From Elymus sibiricus (lineage: Eukaryota > Streptophyta > Magnoliopsida > Poales > Poaceae), in NCBI GenBank assembly GCA_039707655.1, contig CM077665.1:445283531-445347530 (forward strand): a stretch of 64,000 nt of DNA, read 5' to 3'. Shown piece by piece: positions 56,601 to 64,000 of the stretch. Position 1 is the first letter of the stretch, and every line of letters begins with the position of its first letter. A model generated the notes under the pieces. The model saw nothing but the letters and a program-made list of their open reading frames with translations. It was not told the DNA's origin and did no database searches. The position numbers and the translations under genes are program-made.

Positions 56601-58287
56601 CTAAATGAGATCACTAGCCTCCCCAAGTTGTTCCAGGAGAGCAACAAAGTGCTTCTTGGTCTTACCCTTTAGTTTAGCCATGAACTTGTCGAACTCATTC
56701 TCATCAACGTTCACCTCCTCATGTTCGTCCACACAATCCAACGAAGGAGTAGTGGTAATGGATGTTTTGATGTTGGAGGTTACCTTGTTGATACCTTTGG
56801 CCATGAGGCACTTGGCAATGCGGTCCTCGTTAGGGGAGTCGAAGAGAGACACCGTGGTTGGAGAAGAGGTTGCAATGGCAACCGTGGACATCGCCATTCC
56901 TTCACTGCTTGCATCTTCATCATCATCATCATCATCGGAGACGTACTCTTCATGTGCCACCAACACCTTTTGAGGAACCTTCTTGGTGAAGTTGTTCTTG
57001 TTGGGGAAGGACTTGGCCTTGTCTTTGTGGATGAGCTTGCCACCATTGTATTCCCTCTTCTCATACGGGCAACACACCATGAAGTGACTCACATTGCCAC
57101 AATTATAGCAAGTTCTCACACGTTGCTAGCCTTTAGAGTAACTTGAGTTGTTCTTGGAGAAGTTTGGCCTTGAGTTTCTCTTGTTGCCCCAAAATTGCCT
57201 TGACGCAAGAGACATGTGCTCCTGGTACGCATATTTGGTGTCTTCGGGGAAACCTTCCTCTTCTGCATCTTCTTGTTCTTCCGGAATTACCTTGGCCTTC
57301 AAAGCAAGGTTGGGTGAAGCTTTCTTTGACCGTTGGACACGAGCTAGTGCGTTTTCAGCGGTCTTGTTCAAGATGTTCATAGCAATAAACTCATCCAACA
57401 CATCACTCGAGGACAAGGTGTGGAAGTCCGGTCTTTGACGGATCACGTAGGACATGGCCTTGTTGAATGGCATGATGTCCGTGAGAAACTTATGCTTGAT
57501 CCAATTGTCATCAGTATCCTTACTCCCATGATCTTGAAGGGAGACCGCGAGAGTTGTCAATCTCTGGTAGAGCTCATGAGGGTCCTCATCTTCATTCATC
57601 ACAAACTCATCGGCCTCATTGAGAACCACCTCAAAGTTGGACCGTTGAATACTCGAGCTTCCCTTATATAAAGATGCAATATGTTCCCAACAATCCTTTG
57701 CACGAGTGAAAGGTCGCAAGTGAGCTAGATCTTCAGGGGGGGACGGCGGTTTGAAGAATGAACAAGGCGGAGTGATTGTATTGATTGTCCGCCTCTTCTC
57801 TTGGAGTGAGATTGTTGGATCATGCGGGTAGTATCCTTGCTCAATGATTCTCCAAAGATTAGTTGAGTTGTGACTCAAATGAGACTTGATACGAAAAAAC
57901 ACAATTAGCGAAATCATTTTTCACAAGTTTAGGAGGAGGACCTAGGTTGTTAATATGAGGTGTGTGGACCGGTCCTCCATAGACCGGGGGAGAGGGGACC
58001 GAGGCAAAGGTTCCTGTCCCACACTTTCCTTGAGGCAACTTATTCTTATCACCACTAGCCCCTTCCTTACCGGAGTTGGCATCCGACTCCGAGTTGGTGG
58101 GATTAACCACTAGCAATGGATCGGTAGAAAGTTTGAGTACATCAAGGAATTCATTAAACAAGGATTTGACCTCGGTCATCATAGAAGATTTAAGTGAGGC
58201 AATTGCCTCATTTAAATCCTCATGAGAGACCGTGTTCACTCCCTCGGCCTCGGGTAAGTCATCAACCCTATCCACGTCGTTAACCAT
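56601..58287 (-). pseudogene. Copia2 gag with zinc knuckle
   Basis: Minus-strand MVNDVDRVDDLPEAEGVN at 58287 is the gag start, just after the PBS. A shift or stop near 57860-57900 leads to the UBN2-type gag (PFTRAKDCWEHIASLYKGSS, MNEDEDPHELYQRLTTLAVS, KFLTDIMPFNKAMSYVIRQR). A TAG at about 57123-57125 is followed by the zinc knuckle RTCYNCGNVSHFMVCCPYEK (CX2CX4HX4C intact) and an acidic tail to 56601. It would form the particle core and bind RNA. At least two lesions. Confidence 0.78.
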
Positions 58288-58324
58288 ACTCTCCGGGCGG
58301 TAAAGCCCTTAATAAAGAGATGTA

Positions 58325-58336
58325 GCTCTGATACCA
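58325..58336 (-). promoter_or_regulatory. Primer-binding site of Copia2 (initiator Met-tRNA type)
   Basis: Minus-strand TGGTATCAGAGC, two bases from the LTR end (58339). This is the classic copia PBS and fixes the orientation. Confidence 0.9.
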
Positions 58337-58338
58337 AT

Positions 58339-59967
58339 TGAAAGGGTCGATGTGGTTGTCTAGAGGGGGTGAATATGCAACTACCAATTTTTAGCTTTTC
58401 TTAAAAAAATAGGTTTAGCAACAAATAGGTTGTCTAGATATGCATCTAGGTGAACAACCTATATGATGCTAACAACAACTAAGATACACGCAAGTAAAGG
58501 ATGCAACACAAGTAAAGCTTGCACAAAGTAAAGGTAAGAGATAAACACAAGTGGAGTCGGTGGAGACGAGGATGTGTTACCGAAGTTCCTTCCCTTTGAG
58601 GGAAGTACGTCTCCGTTGGAGCGGTGTGGAGGCACAATGCTCCCCAAAAAGCCACTAAGGCCACCGTATTCTCCTCACGCCCTCACACAATGCGAGATGT
58701 CATGATTCCACTAGTGATGCCCTTGAAGGCGGCGACCGAACCTTTATAAACAAGGTTGGGGCAATCTCCACAACTTAATTGGAGGCTCCCAACACCACCA
58801 CGAAGCTTCACCACAAAGGATGTGGCTCCGAGGTGACCTCAACCGTCTAGGGTGCTCAAACACCCAAGAGTAACAAGATCCGCAAGGGATTAGTGCGGGG
58901 AATCAAATTTCTCTTGGTGGAAGTGTATATTGGGGCCCTCTCACCCAAACCCTAGAATGTTAACAAATTTTGTTGGCTAGGGAGAGAGATCGGGCGAAAA
59001 TGGAGCTTGGAGCAACAATGGAGCTTAGGGTTAGGAGAGGTGGTCTTCTTGGAGAATAAGACCCCCTTTATATAGTGGGGGAACAAATCCAACCATTATC
59101 CCCTCTCAGCCCGCACGCAAGCGGTACTACCACTCATGGGAGCGATACTACCACTTGGGCGGCTGAGCCAGCCACATAGGGGAATGCCTCGAGGCCACGA
59201 AGTGGTAGTGCCACTAGAGCAGTACTACCGCTCGCCCAAGCAGTACTACCGCTTGGATTGCGGTGCAGCGGCTCTACAAACACATAGAGGAAGTAGGAGC
59301 AGTGGTAGTTCTGCCTAAGCGGTACTACCACTCGTGAGAGCGGTACTACCGCTTATAGGCGGTAGTACCTCACCCTACTGCCGCTCAGAGTTTGTTGAGA
59401 GTTCCAGGCCCAGAAGGAAGGGCAGTAGTAGCGCAGTAGTAACAGGCGGTACTACCGCTTGGGAGCGGTACTACTACACCGTACTATCGACCAAAAACTG
59501 CTCAGTCAGACACGAAAAGTCAAGACTCCGAAGCCAGCGGTACTGCGCGTCGTACTGGGCATTGGCACTACCACCCGTAGGCGGTACTACCGCTGCCCAG
59601 AGCGGTACTATCGCTTACTGGTGTAGGCGGTACTTTCGCTTGGTTCCTTTCGGACCAGAATAATGGCAACGTTGGAACAACTCCATTGATGCGGGAAAGG
59701 AACAAGGGGTGCAAATGAAAGTGTACGTGTTGATTCCACCCAAGCCTTTCTGATGCGGACCCCCTCTTAATAGTACGGTTCTTCGACGACTCAATTCTAC
59801 CGAAATCGAAACGCAGGGAAGAAACCGTCTTCACGCTAATCCACCGAGGGGCTAGAATCGTCTTGTGTCATATGATGAATTATCTGAAAGGCTTAATGTA
59901 CACGACTAGTCTACAAATGCATTGTCATCAATCACCAAAACCACTAGGGTAGAAATATGCCCTTACA
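58339..59967 (-). repeat. Copia2 right (5') LTR, complete (1629 bp)
   Basis: Minus-strand TGTAAGGGCATATTTCTACC at 59967 to ...CGACCCTTTCA at 58339. A minus-strand TATATAAA box lies at 59067-59074. The U3 part is filled with GCGGTACTACCGC palindromes. Confidence 0.85.
59100..59645. repeat. Palindromic GCGGTACTACCGC array in Copia2 LTR
   Basis: About a dozen copies and half-copies of 'agcggtactaccgct' and near relatives across 540 bases (for example 59112, 59229, 59245, 59320, 59340, 59449, 59464, 59581, 59601). Same motif family as the clusters at 52250 and 52735. They lie just upstream of the minus-strand TATA box. Confidence 0.88.
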
Positions 59968-61098
59968 CTAATGATTGGACACTTCCTGAACTACCTCTCG
60001 AACCAATTACAAAGAAGAGAGGTATTATATTCCTTAGTCCAGAAGATATGCAAGAAGCCAAGAAATCTATGAAAGAAAAATGTATTAAAATTGAAGATGT
60101 TAAGAATCTACCACCTATTGAAGAAATACATGGACTTGACACCCCTACACAGGTAGTGGAGGTAAATTATCTTCGTAGATTCGATGAAAGTGATATACCT
60201 TACAATAAAACTGTTAGTCAGTGCATGGATGAATTTGATAATTATATTGTTAAGCAAGAACATTTCAATATGTATGTTAAGGATCAATTAAAATGAAATG
60301 CTATGATGATTGATCGCTGGAGTGACTTGATGTTTAGAACTGCTAATGATGTTAGAGGTCTAGGTAATCACTCATCCATGGTTCATACTCAGTTAGAACA
60401 AGTTGCTAAGTAACAAAATGATTTGCTTACTGAAATGAATAATAAATTAAATGATCATGTTATTAGAGTTGTGACTAGAAGGGGTAGAATGTCACAAGAA
60501 CCCATATATCCAGAAGGACATCCTAAAAGAATTGAACAAGATTCTCAGAATATTAATAAGGATACACCTATTCCACCTAAGAAGAAAAAAGAAAAAGGAA
60601 AATGATAGGACTTTGCATAAATCTAGTGAACCTGTGATAGAAAAACCTTCTGAGAATCAAAATGATGTTTCTATTTCTGATGCTGAGACACAATCTGGTA
60701 GTGAACATGCACCTAGTGATAATGAGAATGATGCTGTTCATGTTGATGCTCAACCAGATAATGATAAAGAACCTAATACTGATGTAGAAATAGAACCTGC
60801 AGCAGATCTTGATAACAAACCTCTTAAGAATAAACATTATGATAAGAGAGATTTCATTACAAGAAAACAGGGTAAAGAAAGAGAGCCATGGGTTCAAAAA
60901 CCCATGCCATTCCCTCATAAGCCTTCTAAAAATAGGGACGAGTAAGATTTTGGGTGCTTTGTTGAAATGCTTTGTCCCGTCTTTTTTTCGAACACATTTG
61001 ACTAATATTTTAAAGATGCCTCCTTATGCAAAATATATGAAAGGTATTGTCACTAATAAAAGAAAGATACCTGAAATGGAGATTTCCACCATGCTTGC
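59968..61098 (+). pseudogene. A' gypsy gag, second part
   Basis: Takes up the gag of element A at its YDDWILPEPPL position: TNDWTLPELPLEPITKKRG, EDVKNLPPIEEIHGLDT, NEMNNKLNDHVIRVVTR-like, SEPVIEKPSENQNDVSISDA, KYMKGIVTNKRKIPEMEIST. Stops at 60294-60296 and 60411-60413, a frameshift near 60590 and a stop at 60943-60945. It is cut at 61098 by a copia LTR. Confidence 0.8.
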
Positions 61099-61790
61099 TG
61101 TAAGTGCATCTAGGGCCCCTTAGTGATTTTGGTGTATTAAAGACTTATAGGTTAAGGGACTAATATGTTTGTGAGTGTACACAGGCTCTATAAGTCGCTG
61201 AGGAGTTTGATATATTCGAAGAATATCGACCCCTAAAAATGAATGTCTTCAACTGAAGACTTTGGTGAAGACTTTGCTGAAGACTTTGGTATTCCCTGAA
61301 GACTTTGAAAATGAAGAAGATGGTGTGACCTTGAAGATATGAATGAGGACAATGAAGCGTGAAGACTTTTGTTTTTATTGTTTCATTTCCTTTCTTTGAG
61401 TCATAGGAAACACCGTACTGTTAAAGGGGGTCGAGGTAATACTAAGGAAAATTTTCCAACTGATGCTCAACTCAAAAGCCTCAACATAACCCAATCCTTC
61501 GAGTGAAGCCTTTGGAAATCTCTTCCAGTTCAGTCAAGATCTTCAGTGACAGAGACGATGTTCTTCTGGCCTCTGAGGAAATTGGTCTGACTGAGGAGTT
61601 AGGATTTCGCCAGTGCGAATTGCCTACAAGTGAGGAATATGATAAGCCCTGAGGAATTTGAGAGTTCAAATTCCGACCGTTGTTGTGTTTTGCGCCAGCT
61701 GTCCAGATATTCTATCCACCTAACGGTCATATCATTGGGGGGCATTTATTTCTTATCATGTCGGGTTGCACCCTGGCTATAAATAGCCGC
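61099..61790 (+). repeat. Copia LTR (SIRE-like), truncated just after its TATA box
   Basis: Starts TGTAAGTGCATCTAGGGCCC inside the A' gag and contains tandem GAAGACTTTG repeats (61255-61310) and TATAAATA at 61779-61786. It stops four bases later where C2 begins. The internal region would lie beyond C2, outside the window. Confidence 0.7.
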
Positions 61791-63298
61791 TGATAATCCC
61801 CAAGTGCATGGAATCTTCGTAGCAATTTCCAAAGGTGGAAGTGATAAGTATGGAGTGTCGAACCCACAAGGAGCTAAAGGTAAGATCAATATTCTCTCAA
61901 GTCCTATCTGCCACTGATACGACTCTACGTACACCGAACGTTTGCTTCCATCTAGAAACGAGAAATAAAACTACGTTGTGGGTATGAAGAGAATAGCTTT
62001 GCATGATATCGGAGAACTAAAATATAAAAATAGGTGTTGTTATCATAAAGTTAGAATATATTACAAATAGCGAGAGTGGAATAATGATGGGTCGGTGTGC
62101 GGAATTGTCCTAGGCAATTGTTAACAAGATCGGTAATCATTATTGCAATTTTATATGAGGGAGAGGCATAAGCTAACATACTTTCTCTACTTGGATCATA
62201 TGCACTTATGATTGGAACTCTAGCAAGCATCCGCAACTACTAAAGATCATTAAGGTAAAACCCAACCATAGCATTAAAGCATCAAGTCCCCTTTATCCCA
62301 TATGCAACAACCCCCTTACTCGGGTTTAAGCTTCTGTCACTCTAGCAACCCACTGTAAGCGAATCATGAACGTATTGCAACACCCTACAGCGGGAATCCT
62401 TCACGTGTGCGTGGCATGGAAGGCACCATAGGACAGCACCAAAATAAACATACAACTCAAACCAATCTAGATCATCAATCAACCCATAAGACAAAAGAAA
62501 TCTACTCAAAACATCATAGGATGGCAACACATCATTGGATCATAATATGTGGCATAAATCACCATGTTCAAGTAGGGGATTACAGCGGGATGCGGGAGAG
62601 TGGACCGCTGAAAAGATACGAGGACGGTGATGAAGAAGGTGATGTTGATGAAGACGATCACCACGGCGATGGTTCCCCCGATGGCACTCCGGCGCCACTG
62701 AGAGAGAGAGGGAGAGGGTCTCCCCCTTGTGCTTCCTCCTCCATGGCCTCCCCCTAGGTGGGGAGAGGTTCTCCCTCTGGTCCTTGGCCTCCATGGTGAT
62801 GATGGCCCATCTGTCTTCCTCCTCCATGGTCTCCGGTGATGGTGACCCCCTCCGGCAGGGTGGCGGAGAGGGCCAACATTGATTTTTCGTGGCTACAGAG
62901 ACTTGCGGCAGCGGAACTTCCGATCTTGGGTTCTTTACGGGGACTTGGGTATTTATAGGAGTATTTGGCGTTGGTCCCACGTCCAGAAGGTTCCCGAGGA
63001 GGTGACAAGCCAGGGGGCGCCCTAGGGGGGGCGCGCCCCCCACCCTTGTGGCTGCCTCGGGCTTCCTCTCCGGTATCTTTTCGCTCCAGTATTTTTTATA
63101 TTTTCCAAAAATATTCTCCGTAAATTTTCAGCCCATTCCGAGAACTTTTATTTCTGCACAAAAACAACACCACGGTAGTTCTGCTGAAAACAGCGTCAGT
63201 CCGGGTAAGTTCTAATAAAATCATACCAAAATCATATAAAATTATTGTAAACATGGCATGAATACTTCATAAATTATAGATACGTTGGAGACGTATCG
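61791..63298 (-). repeat. Gypsy C2 left (3') LTR, complete (1508 bp)
   Basis: Plus-strand TGATAATCCCCAAGTG to GGAGACGTATCG (expected TATCA). Co-linear with both C LTRs, with a different middle (62600-63050). A minus-strand TATAAATA lies near 62950. Confidence 0.8.
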
Positions 63299-64000
63299 GC
63301 ATCCCCAAGCTTAATTCCTGCTCGTCCTCGAGTAGGTAAATGATAAAAGAAATAATTTATAAAGTGTGAATGCTAGCAAGTGCACAAGTTTGATCAATGA
63401 TAATTCCAATCACTTTTTCTAGCAACAATATAAACCATAAACAATAGTTCATCTCATAAAACTTCTCATGATCAAGTAACAAGCTATTCACATGTTAAAG
63501 TATAGACCAGAAAGTTTCTTGAAAACTAACAAACCATATTCCTAGTCATCGAACAATTGCAATTCATCTTATTTTCAGGAAGGGTCTATGTAAGAGCTTT
63601 GATTTAGCAAATTCCACATACTCAACTATCATATAGTCTTCCATGATTATTGACACTCAAAGCATATTTTTAGAACAAATAGCATCCATCGAACACAGAG
63701 AAAGATAGGGGCTTAATGTTTCGCCTCCCAACTTATTTATCATATAGATAATTGTCAACAATAATAATTCATGATCAAATATATTTGTATGGATATATAT
63801 GTCTAGATCATTCCCCAACACATGACGCTTGCCAAGAGAAAAAGGCAAAATATAGGAAGTGGTGAAGATCACCATGACTCTTGCATAAAGGTAAGTACTA
63901 GAAAGTAAAAGATAGGCCCTTCGCAGAGGGAAGCAGAGGTTGTCATGCGCTTTTTGTTTTTGGATGTGCAAACCCTTAATGCAAAAGAACGTCACGTTGT
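63299..64000 (-). mobile_element. Gypsy C2 internal region (continues past window)
   Basis: Inverse PPT GCATCCCCAAGCTTAATTCC, hairpin CTGCTCGTCCTCGAGTAG at 63318-63335, then non-coding DNA. Near 63912 the phrase 'gataggcccttcgcagaggg' also occurs in D at about 39145 and, diverged, in A at about 27095. Confidence 0.7.

Noticed and set aside
56605..57382. Plus-strand frames of 80-141 codons
   Set aside because: Antisense of Copia2 gag and its zinc knuckle; Ser-rich runs mirror the acidic Asp repeats on the other strand.

Overview
The window looks like nuclear DNA from a large-genome grass. The best fit is the Triticeae (wheat, Aegilops, barley and relatives), because the repeat types are familiar from that tribe: gypsy LTRs opening TGATACGTCTCC, Tourist and Stowaway MITEs, a CACTA element, and copia elements with a TGGTATCAGAGC primer-binding site. 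This is recognition by eye; no database search was possible. Nothing bacterial, organellar or CRISPR-like is present, and I found no tRNA or rRNA gene.

The left 14 kb is the gene-like part. It holds a LINE-like 3' end (1-573), a Tourist MITE (1098-1401), a GC-rich coding unit with its own TATA box that appears to sit inside a terminal-inverted-repeat element (2137-3880), an F-box/DUF295 gene whose 3' end is frameshifted (4008-5414), a Stowaway MITE (5986-6287), a probable Ac/Ds-like hAT remnant ending at 7869, a fold-back element built on an array of palindromes (8978-9848), a decayed minus-strand gene (10155-10914), and a CACTA transposon (10937 to at least 14002) carrying a decayed minus-strand gene.

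From 14003 to the right edge the DNA is a nest of LTR retrotransposons. I use working labels. The outermost element, A' (plus strand, Athila-like gypsy), has its 5' LTR split into 14003-14989 and 35839-36182, and its gag split into 36257-36911 and 59968-61098. Inside its LTR lie a truncated plus-strand gypsy B (14990-17394) and a minus-strand gypsy C (17395-35838). C was itself invaded by gypsy A (19406-about 29142) and by a B-type element now reduced to a solo LTR flanked by the duplication GCCCC (29776-31299). Inside the A' gag lies a minus-strand SIRE-like copia (Copia2, 36912-59967). Copia2 was invaded by minus-strand gypsy D (37183-42953) and by plus-strand Copia1 (42954-49879). A further copia LTR (61099-61790) and a second C-type element (C2, from 61791) interrupt A' at the right edge.

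No complete autonomous element is present. Copia1 keeps its whole gag-pol frame but has three nonsense codons, a damaged protease site and no 5' LTR. Copia2 has lost its protease region. Gypsy A never shows reverse transcriptase or integrase, but has gag and protease remains and an intact 339-codon Athila-type ORF. C and D carry unfamiliar ORFs where gag should be. The most interesting signals are a hairpin just upstream of the polypurine tract, with a base-pair covariation, in A, C, C2 and D, and a co-linear non-coding 3' module shared by A and D. Together they suggest a group of non-autonomous gypsy elements that share cis-acting RNA signals.
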